Source: Synaphobranchus kaupii (Eukaryota > Chordata > Actinopteri > Anguilliformes > Synaphobranchidae). From it: a stretch of 64,000 bases of DNA. The DNA is taken from the NCBI GenBank assembly GCA_029718625.1, contig CM056380.1, positions 48,396,718-48,460,717 of the forward strand, written 5' to 3'. Shown here one piece after another: positions 1-22,490 of the stretch; within the stretch, counting starts at the first letter, position 1, and every line of letters begins with the position of its first letter. The position numbers and the translations under genes are program-made. The notes below the pieces were generated by a model, which was not told the origin of the DNA, made no database searches, and saw only the letters and a list, made by a program, of their open reading frames with translations.

Positions 1-3000
1 ATGCTCACTCACGCCCTGTTAATGCTCACTCACGCCCTGTTAATGCTCACTCACGCCCTGTTAATGCTCACTCACGCCCTGTTAATGCTCACTCACGCCC
101 TGTTAATGCTCACACACGCCCTGTTAATGCTCACTCACGCCCTGTTAATGCTCACTCACGCCCTGTTAATGCTCACACACGCCCTGTTAATGCTCACTCA
201 CGCCCTGTTAATGCTCACTCACGCCCTGTTAATGCTCACTCACGCCCTGTTAATACTCACACACGCCCTGTTAATGCTCACTCACGCCCTGTTAATGCTC
301 ACTCACGCCCTGTTAATGCTCACTCACGCCCTGTTAATGCTCACTCACGCCCTGTTAATGCTCACTCACGCCCTGTTAATACTCACTCACGCCCTGTTAA
401 TGCTCACTCACGCCCTGTTAATGCTCACTCACGCCCTGTTAATGCTCACTCACGCCCTGTTAATGCTCACTCACGCCCTGTTAATGCTCACACACGCCCT
501 GTTAATGCTCACTCACGCCCTGTTAATGCTCACTCACGCCCTGTTAATGCTCACTCACGCCCTGTTAATGCTCACTCACGCCCTGTTAATGCTCACTCAC
601 GCCCTGTTAATGCTCACTCACGCCCTGTTAATACTCACTCACGCCCTGTTAATGCTCACTCACGCCCTGTTAATGCTCACTCACGCCCTGTTAATGCTCA
701 CTCACGCCCTGTTAATACTCACTCACGCCCTGTTAACTCACTCACGCCCTGTTAATGCTCACTCACGCCCTGTTAATACTCACTCACGCCCTGTTAATAC
801 TCACTCACGCCCTGTTAATGCTCACACACGCCCTGTTAATGCTCACTCACGCCCTGTTAATGCTCACTCACGCCCTGTTAATGCTCACTCACGCCCTGTT
901 AATACTCACACACGCCCTGTTAATGCTCACTCACGCCCTGTTAATGCTCACTCACGCCCTGTTAATGCTCACTCACGCCCTGTTAATGCTCACTCACGCC
1001 CTGTTAATGCTCACTCACGCCCTGTTAATACTCACTCACGCCCTGTTAATGCTCACTCACGCCCTGTTAATGCTCACTCACGCCCTGTTAATGCTCACAC
1101 ACGCCCTGTTAATGCTCACTCACGCCCTGTTAATGCTCACTCACGCCCTGTTAATGCTCACTCACGCCCTGTTAATGCTCACTCACGCCCTGTTAATGCT
1201 CACTCACGCCCTGTTAATGCTCACTCACGCCCTGTTAATACTCACTCACGCCCTGTTAACTCACTCACGCCCTGTTAATGCTCACTCACGCCCTGTTAAT
1301 GCTCACTCACGCCCTGTTAATACTCACTCACGCCCTGTTAATGCTCACTCACGCCCTGTTAATGCTCACTCACGCCCTGTTAATGCTCACTCACGCCCTG
1401 TTAATGCTCACTCACGCCCTGTTAATACTCACTCACGCCCTGTTAATGCTCACTCACGCCCTGTTAATGCTCACTCACGCCCTGTTAATACTCACTCACG
1501 CCCTGTTAATGCTCACTCACGCCCTGTTAATGCTCACTCACGCCCTGTTAATGCTCACTCACGCCCTGTTAATGCTCACTCACGCCCTGTTAATGCTCAC
1601 TCACGCCCTGTTAATGCTCACTCACGCCCTGTTAATGCTCACTCACGCCCTGTTAATGCTCACTCACGCCCTGTTAATGCTCACTCACGCCCTGTTAATG
1701 CTCACACACGCCCTGTTAATGCTCACTCACGCCCTGTTAATGCTCACTCACGCCCTGTTAATGCTCACTCACGCCCTGTTAATGCTCACTCACGCCCTGT
1801 TAATGCTCACTCACGCCCTGTTAATGCTCACTCACGCCCTGTTAATGCTCACTCACGCCCTGTTAATGCTCACTCACGCCCTGTTAATGCTCACACACGC
1901 CCTGTTAATGCTCACTCACGCCCTGTTAATGCTCACTCACGCCCTGTTAATGCTCACTCACGCCCTGTTAATGCTCACTCACGCCCTGTTAATACTCACT
2001 CACGCCCTGTTAATGCTCACTCACGCCCTGTTAATACTCACTCACGCCCTGTTAATACTCACTCACGCCCTGTTAATGCTCACTCACGCCCTGTTAATGC
2101 TCACTCACGCCCTGTTAATGCTCACTCACGCCCTGTTAATTCTCACTCACGCCCTGTTAATACTCACTCACGCCCTGTTAATACTCACTCACGCCCTGTT
2201 AATGCTCACTCACGCCCTGTTAATGCTCACTCACGCCCTGTTAATGCTCACTCACGCCCTGTTAATACTCACTCACGCCCTGTTAATGCTCACTCACGCC
2301 CTGTTAATGCTCACTCACGCCCTGTTAATGCTCACTCACGCCCTGTTAATGCTCACTCACGCCCTGTTAATGCTCACTCACGCCCTGTTAATGCTCACTC
2401 ACGCCCTGTTAATGCTCACTCACGCCCTGTTAATGCTCACTCACGCCCTGTTAATGCTCACTCACGCCCTGTTAATGCTCACACACGCCCTGTTAATGCT
2501 CACTCACGCCCTGTTAATACTCACTCACGCCCTGTTAATACTCACTCACGCCCTGTTAATGCTCACTCACGCCCTGTTAATGCTCACTCACGCCCTGTTA
2601 ATGCTCACTCACGCCCTGTTAATGCTCACTCACGCCCTGTTAATGCTCACTCACGCCCTGTTAATGCTCACTCACGCCCTGTTAATGCTCACTCACGCCC
2701 TGTTAATGCTCACTCACGCCCTGTTAATGCTCACACACGCCCTGTTAATGCTCACTCACGCCCTGTTAATGCTCACTCACGCCCTGTTAATACTCACTCA
2801 CGCCCTGTTAATGCTCACTCACGCCCTGTTAATGCTCACTCACGCCCTGTTAATGCTCACTCACGCCCTGTTAATGCTCACTCACGCCCTGTTAATGCTC
2901 ACTCACGCCCTGTTAATGCTCACTCACGCCCTGTTAATGCTCACTCACGCCCTGTTAATGCTCACTCACGCCCTGTTAATGCTCACTCGCCCTGTTAATA

Positions 3001-3269
3001 CTCACTCACGCCCTGTTAATACTCACTCACGCCCCGTTAATGCTCACTCACGCCCTGTTAATACTCACTCACGCCCTGTTAATGCTCACTCACGCCCTGT
3101 TAATACTCACTCACGCCCCGTTAATACTCACTCACGCCCCGTTAATGCTCACTCACGCCCTGTTAATGCTCACTCACGCCCTGTTAATACTCACTCACGC
3201 CCTGTTAATACTCACACCCTGTTAATACTCACTCACACCCTGTTAATGCTCACTCACTCCCTGTTAATA
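1..3269. repeat. 21-bp minisatellite array (about 155 units) within a map3k4 intron
   Basis: The stretch is an uninterrupted tandem array with a 21-bp period. The core reads gctcactcacgccctgtta, preceded by at or a variant base. Units vary mainly by g/a in the leading 'atg', by 'cacaca' for 'cactca', and by a few ccccgtt changes near the right end. Two units are 19 bp long (gttaac at 732 and 1255). The right edge decays near 3200-3269 and the left edge lies outside the window. Long open frames across it are a by-product of the 21-bp period. It lies downstream (in map3k4 sense) of the exon at 3815-3893, so it should be intronic in map3k4. On that strand each unit contains TTAAC, CAG and GTGAGT. 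Confidence 0.97.
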
Positions 3270-3814
3270 CACATTTATAATCTTATAATTCTTGTGAATT
3301 GGATAATAATTCAAAACATACCAAGCGGTGTGTTTGGATTATGCTTCCTTATCCATTACACATATTTATCAGGTCATATACATCTTTGGTTTAGTAGTTG
3401 AGTGTGTTTTCAATTTCGGTGATTGTGACCGTGGGATAACGGACGTTAAACTGACGGTGCAACAGCCGAAGCTCTTACCAAAGTACAGGCCACTGACAGG
3501 ACTGTGGGGCTTCCCGATCACATGACCGATACACTCGTTCATTAGGGCCTGCAGACTCTGAAAGACAACAGCGCCAGCGCTGATTCACCAACCTTTATAA
3601 ACGTGGACTGGCCCACAGTCGGCTGAGTGAACGACACATCCAGATACACTTGCGCACTCATACGCAAGGGCATACGTACGCGACTATGCGCACAATCAAG
3701 CTATTCAGATCGTACCAAATATAAATGTTAGATTCGTAGAGGCAAACTTAATTCTCTTTCTTACACACCCATGCAAGCACAATTTAAGAACAAAAAAATC
3801 AACAGAGTTTTTAC
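3270..3814. other. map3k4 intron sequence between minisatellite and exon
   Basis: Unique-looking, moderately AT-rich DNA. I see no exon, RNA gene or obvious mobile element here. Confidence 0.6.
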
Positions 3815-13516
<9,702 letters not shown>

Positions 13517-13520
13517 CTGT

Positions 13521-13566
<46 letters not shown>
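13521..13566. repeat. (CA)~23 microsatellite abutting a map3k4 acceptor
   Basis: A CA repeat on the plus strand (GT in map3k4 sense), separated from the exon 2 boundary only by CCACAG. CA/CGCA-rich sequence continues irregularly to about 13770. Confidence 0.97.
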
Positions 13567-13570
<4 letters not shown>

Positions 13571-14601
13571 ATGAGTCAGAGTAACACGCACATCTACACC
13601 ACACCCAAACCCCAGGTGATGGCAACATGCGCGCAACCACACGCGCGCACACCACGCGCACAAGCACGCACATACACACGCACACACACGCACCCTCGCA
13701 CGCACGCACCCACACATGCACGCACACACACGCACCCTCGCACGCACGCACCCACACATGCACGCACACACAAAGGAGACGCATGCATTACTGCACTCAA
13801 ATGCTTCTCTCCCTGCCTGCCACCTGCTAAGGGATCAGAAGTCACTCACCCCTGGCTCTGGCTCTGTCTCACCAGGCCTTTGCCCTCCCTGTTACATAAG
13901 CAGCACCAGTCAGACACCAGACCCACCTTTTCCCTGCTTAACTACCCAGAGGAAAACTAACTAACAGTCAAGGGGGGCAGGGGGGCACTTAGAAGAAATA
14001 CTTTTTCACCATTCCGCAATAAATGCCTTCAGTTTTCACTGCCATTCCAACAGAACTAGGTCAGAGGAGGTGACTTTGCCTTCATAAAAATGGAGAGAGG
14101 GGGGGAAAAAAACAAAAACAAGGGATAATGTTCTGGAAATGCTTGGATAATGTTCTGGAAATGCTTCTTTTCAGAAGAACAGAAAAACAAACAGGAAGAA
14201 TGAGGCAGAACACTGCACTCCAATTACAGCGGCAGGGCTTTGTCCCTTAAGCACATCTAAAGGCTTTTTAATAGGATTATAAGGGGCGGGGGCAGCTGAA
14301 CCTCTGACAAAGACCGCAGATCAGGATAAAGAGGGGCCTCTTCTAGTGCACCCCAAGGGGACCTGCTCGCCACACGCCGCCCTGTCAGTCAGCTGTATCT
14401 GGGACATGCCGCCTCCCACTAATTGTGTGTGGGGGGGGGGGGGGGGGTTGGGTGTGCGCAGTGGGGGGTGGGGGGGGTCCGCGGTGGGCGGACAGGAGGC
14501 AATGGGGCACCAGGATCACTTTCACAGAGGTGGACTAATCCTGGATCAGCCCAGAAAGCCTTTCACTCAAGAAAGCATTGAACTGGAGAACAGGACGAGA
14601 G

Positions 14602-14643
<42 letters not shown>

Positions 14644-14880
14644 GGTGGGTGAGAGAGAGAAAGAGAGTTCCACTGCCCAGCTGCCCTTCTCCAGCCCACA
14701 GTAACTATAATCACCAAGGGAGGGGTTATGACCCCCCATGAAAGGAGACCTTTTGAGCCGTTTGCTCCCACACGCTCTTCCTCGATCCCCCCGTGCCTCC
14801 AGCAGTGCTGCAGCGCACACTCACTTTATCCTGCCTTGTGTGCACTTCACTGCGACGTAAGAACAATCTCACGCCTACAC

Positions 14881-15136
14881 AAGCAAGGAGGTAGAGCGGG
14901 TCGTCCGGTAATCGAAGAGATGGCGATTCGATCGCCGGCCCTCTGGGCAAAAAGCGTCGTGGCGTCCTTGATCGAGACACCTGATCCCTAATTGCTCCTG
15001 ACGAGCTGGTCGGCTTGCAAGGCTGCCTTTCAGCATTGGTGTGTGTGTGTGCATGAGAGGCATTCATTGTAAAGTGCTTTGTGTAGCCATAGTTGCTGGA
15101 AAAAGCACTATATAAATCCAGGCCATTCACCATTTA
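14881..15136 (+). mobile_element. SINE, tRNA-derived type with LINE-like 3' tail
   Basis: The element starts with a Pol III promoter-like head (ggaggtagagcgggtcgtcc, then ggcgattcgatcgccggccc as B box). It contains ttgctcctgacgagctggtc and ends in the typical tail agtgctttgtgtagcca ... aagcactatataaatccagg. This order matches a SINE widespread in teleosts. It is diverged and lies in map3k4 intron 1. Confidence 0.85.
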
Positions 15137-17944
15137 TGGGCCACATAGTGTGTGCACCGGCAGAAGTAAACTTGGGAAGCGGGTAAAGAGAGCTGAATGA
15201 TCCCATCACAAAGTTTATCAGAGCAGCCGTGTGTTACCACACGCAGTTATGGCTACAGTTGCATGTGGCGCGGCGTGATCAGGGTTTAGGTCTCAGCTGG
15301 AACAATATTGCGCCACTTTTCAAGCGGGCGTGAATTTCTGCGTCCCTCCTGCTGCGTGGACCCATGGACTAGCGAGACGCAAAGCGGGGCGACGGGGAGG
15401 CCCAGCCGAGCCGAGCGGGCCGCGTACAGCGGGCGGGAAAAGGAAGGGCACTGGCGTTTAATTCTCCTCCCGTCACAACAGGCTGCAGGCTATCACTGGA
15501 GCCTGTGCGGTGGTCTGGGCTGCGAGGGAGCATTTGACTTTTATTTTATTTTATTTTTCCACCTCCCATGAGTCCTTTTCTGGGAAACGGGCGCTTTTCT
15601 TGCCTTTTCCTTCCTCGACGGGAAATGAATCGTGTGTACGCCTGAGCTTTCCAAGACTTTCGGAAAAATGCTAACTGCCACGCACTCCCCCTCCCACCCC
15701 CCCCCCCCCCCCCCCACACGCGCACACACACACACACGCACAAAAACGTGCATTCAGATGAATCGCATGGGGGGAAATAAATGCCGCGAAGAACTGAACA
15801 GAGCTGTTGGAACAGAGCTTCCTTATGCGACAGTGAGGGACGGTGTGTGTGCTGTGTGTGTGCGCACGCGCGTGTGTGTGTGTGTGTGTGTCGCACGTGT
15901 ATGCGTTAGCACGTGTGCGGTTGGTTCCGACAGCCGTTTTGTATAGAGTTTACAGAGCGCACAGCACCAGGGGGGTGACTGCATCACAGAGGAATGACCT
16001 GGGAAACCGTGACATCATTTGCTGTTCTGCTGTTTGTTTGGTTGCCTGGAGACAGCCGAGCAGCACCGGAGCGCAGCAGGAATGCAGGAGTCGGACCCAG
16101 AGGCATGCAAATTCCACATCCCCAAAAAATTCCCGTTCCTGACAGAGAGCGCACCCACCTGACAGAGGCCTTCCTTTACATCAGCCGCACTCTCGCGGGA
16201 AAGAAAAGGCTCAATTTTGGCTCAACGTTGAGTCAACAGTTATAACGACAAAGAAGAAGAACAACAAAAACAACTGTTAAAAACCTATGATCCAATACCT
16301 ACACGCTTGCCTTAGCTTCCCCACTTCATAAACTCGACTCACTTTTTTAACTCAGTCCTGCAATTTGCCACTGACCTCAAGCCTGCAAACCACAACTGCC
16401 TGCAATACCAGGAGCTTAACTGGAACTCACGACCAACACGATCCGTAATAAACTGGTATGTCTTCATCTGCAAAGCAATCATTGGGATCCTGTTTCAAAG
16501 ATCAAACACCCAGATCCATTTTTGGATAAAAGTCTTTTGACCACTTTGTTCCCTGGTCTTGGGAAAAATGTCCAAACCTAATTACAGCGTGATCATTTTA
16601 TACCATAAAACAACTCTGAGTGCAAAATTCAGAGCCTGCTACAAAATGTATGTTCCAGTTTTTAATCGGTGTTTTACTGCCTGCATTTGATAACATGCTT
16701 TAAACTCTTAGCTACCCTCTAAGTCTTCCTTGGGAAAGGGATTCTCTCAAGGGGACTTCCATTTAAAATAGTTTTTAATAAAAATTAAAAAAATGTGGAA
16801 AAACAAGTAAATGAATGGCTGCTGACTGTGGCTTTTCTGTGTAGTTAGAGCCCCTCTCCCGCCCCACAGCCACTGTCAAGCCAATTGCCCCCAGCAGGAG
16901 TCCCATCTATTGTGCGCAGGCAGCACGTGGACATGAGTCCCGTGCTGAAAAACCTGCTCACAGCCGTCATGTGAGCGCTGCGCTCACAATGGCCACGCCG
17001 AAAAACAACTGTTAATGGGGGGGGGGGGGGGGGGGGGGGCGGCTAGCCATTTAAAAAAATATAAAAATAATGTGCACTTATTTGTGCAACACTGTGAAAT
17101 GTGAGCTGTTAATTATGTACCCGTTACCTGTGGAAGCACCAGACTTGTGGGCAACGATCGGCTGCAAGCCTGCATCCACTCCAAAAAAAAAAGAGCAGTG
17201 TCGTAAAACACTTACTGTCAAACAACCACTCGGATAATTTAGAAAAATAAAAACTACACACTAAAAATCAATGCACAAGTTCAACAGTACACTGGCAGCA
17301 ATGAGCTAATGAATTATGTCTTCAACCGATTACCACTGTTTGTCTGAAACGGCGCAGGCATTGACCTGTGTGGTGCACTGCTAGCACATTTCTCCCATTC
17401 CAGGAGAGTGCAGCTAGCAGCAGCGAGAGCCGGAGTCACTCAAACCGCACACCATGCTGCTGTGAGCCTCAAGGTCCAGGGTGTGGTATGCAACCTTGGC
17501 ACGGGGCTGCAAACCACTCGTTCATTTATTTATTTCTCCTTGAAGCCCTGGTGTCAGACAGCTCGCCTCCCCCCCTACCCCCCCCCCCCCCCCCCTCCCT
17601 CCCTCCCTCCACAGAGCCAGCGCCGTGGCGACCGGTACAACCGCCTCTCCGCCTCCAGCCCCGTCTGCTCTGCGCGCCACACTCCAGATCCCCAATTACA
17701 CCTTTTCCCCTGGAACAGCCCGCCCGGCCCAGCCAGCCAGGGCCCCGCCCTTCCAGCCAGCCGTCAGAGAGAAAATAATGCGAGGAAAACGGGACGGACT
17801 GCACCCCGCCCTGCCTGGGGGGAACAGCACGTCCACATCCTGACTGTGAGACGGGGCCCCCCACCCAACGCCATCCTCAATCTTTCTTTCCGGTTCTTTC
17901 CCTGAGAGAATGGGCTCCAGAAACCTCCGCTGCTTCGCTGCCTG

Positions 17945-17982
<38 letters not shown>

Positions 17983-18315
17983 CCACCATTAATCTCTCCC
18001 AGTCGTTCACTTTCAGTTTCTCTCTGTCTTGCAATCTCGCTCTCGCTCTCTTTTTCTGTCTCTCTCTCTCTCTGCCCTCCCTCATTCCCATCCGTCGTCT
18101 TTCAGTCTCTCTCAGTTTCTCTGCATGTGCTCTGCACACTCTCGCAGTCAAATCTGATAATAATCCACTTTATTGCCATAAAGAACACAGGGTACTGCAT
18201 TGCCAAGGCAATGAAAACATCACCATGTAATAATGAGGAGAAAAAAAAACAAATGGGTAAAAACAACTGCAGCAATGATATTGCCAACAATAATTATAAT
18301 GGAAGCAACAATAAT

Positions 18316-18657
18316 AACGCAGGGCTGCTGGGTGGCTCACACTGTTAAGGCGCTGTTCTAGCGCGAGGACGGGGCGCACAGTCTGGTACCGAATCCGGTA
18401 CCGTGCCAGTGCGGCTGGCCAGCAGCCCCGCGCGGGCGGGGGACGCACAATCGGCCACGGCGTTGCCGGGACGGCAGCGTGTCGTCACGCGTTAACGACC
18501 CCCCGGTTCGCCCGTTGAGCTGCGCGGTGCCCTCGTCCAACTCGTGTCCGCGGGAGCCCGACTTGTGAAGTGCGGCGCGATCGGAAGGGGCGGCTGAGAT
18601 GATGACACGCTCCGGAGCGGAACAAACGCTCGCCCGCGCTCTCCCAAATCAACAGTG
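18316..18657 (+). mobile_element. GC-rich tRNA-derived SINE
   Basis: The head gctgggtggctcacactgtt resembles a tRNA A box. The phrase ggtaccgaatccggt resembles a B box at the usual distance. The body is GC- and CpG-rich (cgcgggcgggggacgcacaa, gttgagctgcgcggtgccct). The layout matches long tRNA-SINEs that I recall from basal ray-finned fishes. No clear target duplication was identified, so edges are approximate. Confidence 0.65.
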
Positions 18658-20234
18658 GCGTTTATGTTGAGCGTTGCAGCGTGACTGCGACCGGGCATTC
18701 CAAATAAAAAAGGCAATGAAACAAGCCGAATAAATAATGCATAAATAACCTATGTATGTGCGACAATATTGTAGCTGCTGACTCACGGTACTTCAGGCCA
18801 TCGCACAATGCCACATACCATCTACATAGGCAAACAGTGCTGTGTGTTCCTCCACACACGAGACCGGACAGATTGTCCGTTCTTTCTTGCAGCTGGGAGA
18901 GCTTAATTGAAAACGATCAATACACCGATTCCTGACTTTTCTCAATATAGTAATTCCTGAGACTGTCTGCTTCAACCTTTCTCGCTGAAACTGCATAGCC
19001 TTTCCCCTCCTGTAGAAGCCACGATTCGTTCAAAGCAGCCCTTCCTAATGGGCAGTAATGGTCAGGTTGCGGTCACACACCCTGCGTTCAGGCAGGGGCT
19101 GTCTGTGCACAGTACCGTCACGGTGAAGAGATTCCAGGCTATATGCATGACGTGTTAAAGCCACCAAGATAGTGAGCGTGCGTTGTGGTTTTATTTCATC
19201 GTCTCAGCGTTTGAAAGGCTTTTTTGTTGTTTGTTTTGTAATGTGTTGTATTCTTCTGTGTGCTGGATTGTTAGCAGAGTAGGTCCTAGCCTGGAGCATA
19301 ATCTTGCGTTATTGCGTTAGTAAGCTTCCAGACCAGTTGACAGAGGGACCTATTTTCAGGGATTAGTTCTTAGGCTTTTTATTGCTTTAGGGTTGCAAGT
19401 CTTGGAGAATTAAGGTGCATCCAGAATTTTACGGCACTTATTTCCACACATGGAACTGGCTTAATTCCACACTACCTGCATAATTTGTAGTTCTTTGCAC
19501 GGGCAGGATATTTCAGCAAAATTTTGCAGTTAGGGTTGCTATGAGATGCATGCTTCTTACTCTGACAGCAACTATGAATTGGTACGTTTACTTTGTACAG
19601 TCTCCTTTTAATGCACAGAGCATCGACTTCTCATATGCGAGTTTCCTTTTAATGCATCCACTGCCTTGCTAAAGCTCGCATTGACTGTCAGGCCACGGTA
19701 TAATCTAGAACCTGGGTTTTCAATGCGAAGGTACTGCAGGGTCCAAGATTGCACTCTCAAACCTCCCCCAGTCCGCAATATCACAATTTCCTAACCGCCC
19801 CCAATCTCTGTAAATTTATGATCGGGGTCCCCCTGTATGCCTTTGAGCCTGGGTGGGGGTGCCTGGAGCAGAACCAGTTTAAAGTGTGCCCGCCTTTTTT
19901 CCCCCCCATAAAATCATTATTTTGTGTCTTTGCTTTTACAGCCCAGCACAGCGGTGCTTTCTGAGCACAACCTCTGCTGGCTGCAGCCCTGGTTTTGCAG
20001 GAGGCTGTAGCCCCAGGTCATTTGCGCAAAGGAGACATTTTAACTCTGCGTCGCGTATCAAGAGGCGCACAGGCTGCAGACTGATGCAGCTGCAAGGCTA
20101 ACGTCTTCACCTTTATATCAAATAGCACCGGACTGAGACGGCGGCTTTTCCTTACACCATAGTGCTGTTAGCAAAGGTCTTCTAACTACGGCCTGGCATG
20201 AAGCACACCTGGCCAGAAACCTAGTGAACTCACT

Positions 20235-20274
<40 letters not shown>

Positions 20275-21937
20275 ACCATCCAAAATAACTTGTCCAGTGC
20301 CACCTTCCCTGTTACATGTTGTCCCCTACACCCAAGCCAACGGCGCTGAATATGGTGTGGGCTGCAGTTTTGGGATGCCGGAGAAAACACGACTGACTGC
20401 AGACAGAAGTAGAGAACGTTTGAAGTTGCCATGCCCTAAACAAGCGAGTTAGCACATGGCCAGGCCACACAAATCAGCGGGAGGCCCAGAAAGGGGTAAG
20501 ACAGCGCCTTCAAGTTTACATTTGACAAGCGACTCCATTTAAAAGAAAGAAATTTAAAAAAAGAAATCACGAACATATGAACCAGGTGTCCCATCATCGG
20601 CTGCACAACTCAGCCCAGACACAACGGGACACAGCTGCACTACCGCCATGTCAACGTACTGTCAAGGACAAGGTCACAAAAGTGAAATTCGCTAATAACC
20701 CCCCACCCCAACACACCGACATTACTCAGAGCAATGTGACTTAGATAACAGATTTGACATTTTTCCACACACATACTGCACAGCACTTCCGCTTTATTGA
20801 CCACAGACTGAAAAAAATCAACCCGTTCAGGAAATAAGATAGAATGCATTTCTTTGAAAAGTGCTCATGAAAAAGGCAAACAGGAGCCAAACCCTATTGT
20901 AATGCATATCCATCAGGTTCCACTCAACAGAAAAGCTGCAACTGCAACCAGCGAGACGATAAATTAGTGATGTGGTTACGCAAGTTTATGTTCTGAAACA
21001 CTGAGTTCCTTGAATGAATTAGTACTAGCTTCCTTTTTTACTTGAATAACAGAGCAATTTCCTTTCTCTGGTAAATCTCTCCTTGCTCTTTCATGGTTTC
21101 CTGAAATAACCAAGAAATAGCCTCCGATCGCTGAGCGTGAAACATCTCACTGTTGCTGGCAGCTAAACAGTGAAATATGGAAATTCAAAGAATGCCAACC
21201 ATCACGCCTCCGAGAGGAAGCTGGAGTGTCATTTAAACCTGTGCCCAGAAACACCCCAGCAATAACACACTGACGTTACAGTCCAAAGGCCATCAATGGC
21301 ATGTGCATTTATATGGAGGAGCACACAGGGTCTTACCAGTGGGTCATAGGTGCAGTCCAAAGTCCAGGTGGATAAAAGCATTGCCATCATACCGTTCATT
21401 CACTACTTTATCTAAATACCTCTGGTCCAGCTAGAATCTGTGATACATTAATGCACAGAGCATGCAAGTCACCTTGGAAATAGGCCACCGCTAAGTAAAC
21501 AAAGTCCTTAAATAATGGCCTCAATAATGCAATGCCACTTTCTGACCAAAGACAGAACTGCAGAGCTTTGAGAAGCTCTTCCAAGGTCCTCAGAAGGCTG
21601 AATGCACCATGACAGAACTGGGAAGGAAAACAACGCTAACCTAATAATGCTCCAAAATTCAACAAAACCAGGGGGTTGGGGGTAATAGTGTTACTGTTCA
21701 TGAGTACGCCTTTGTGGAGTGTGCATACGTTTGGCGGGGGGGGTGAGGGGGTGTTGTTGCATCTAGAATTTATTTAGGAGAGTACAGGGAGGTTCAGAAT
21801 TTTGTGGTTAGTGCAGCAATTGGCCACAGGCCCAAATGCTTGCGGGTAAAGGGCCTGCTAACAAATAAATATGTTATAATGAGATCCAGCCATGGCAATG
21901 CTTCCCACTATATACAGCACATTCTGAAATCTCAGGA

Positions 21938-22490
21938 ATGCGTGTGAGTGTGTGTCTGCATGTGTGCGTGCGTGTCTGCATGTGTGCGTGCGTGTGTGCA
22001 CACGCGTGTCGGCGTGTTTTTGTGTGTGTGGCTGCATGTATGTGCATGCATGTGTGTCGGCGTGTATGTTTGTATATCTGCATGTATGTTTGTGTGTGTG
22101 TGTGTGTGTGTGTCTGCGTGTATGTGTGTGTGCGCGTGTATGTCTGCATGCATGTTTGTGTGTGTGTGTGTGTGTCTGCATGTATGTTTGTGTATCTGCA
22201 TGCATATATGTTTGTGTGTGCACACGTGTGTGTGTGTGTCTCTGCATGTTTTTTGTGTGTGTTTGTGTCTGTGCGTAGGTTTGTGTGTATGTGTGTTTGT
22301 GCATGTGTGTCCCACGACAGTGTATGTTTGTGTATGTGTCTGTGTGTCTGTATCTGCATGCATGTTTGTGTGTATTATGTGTGTGTGTCTGCATGTATGT
22401 TTGTGCTTGTGTGTGTGTGTGTGTGTCTGCGTGTATGTTTGTGTGTATATCTGCAAGTGTTTGTTTGTGTGTGTGCATGTGTGTTTGGGG
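21938..22490. repeat. TG-rich imperfect microsatellite domain
   Basis: About 550 bp of (TG)n broken up by tgcatg, tctgcatg and tatgtttg phrases, ending in a poly-G run. Open frames through it on both strands are cysteine/valine or threonine/histidine repeats without coding meaning. Confidence 0.95.

Noticed and set aside
1..3401. Long open frames (hundreds of codons) with repeating MLTHALL- or AHSRPVN-type peptides
   Set aside because: They come from a stop-free 21-bp period in two frames. Frames switch at 19-bp units and there is no start context, codon bias or known protein. The stretch is intronic to map3k4.
14881..15000. Possible tRNA gene
   Set aside because: A- and B-box-like sequences are present, but there is no cloverleaf with paired acceptor stem. 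They form the head of a SINE with a LINE-like tail.
18316..18657. Possible map3k4 CpG-island promoter or first exon in the GC-rich block
   Set aside because: The block has a tRNA-like A box, B box and SINE body, so it is better explained as a mobile element.
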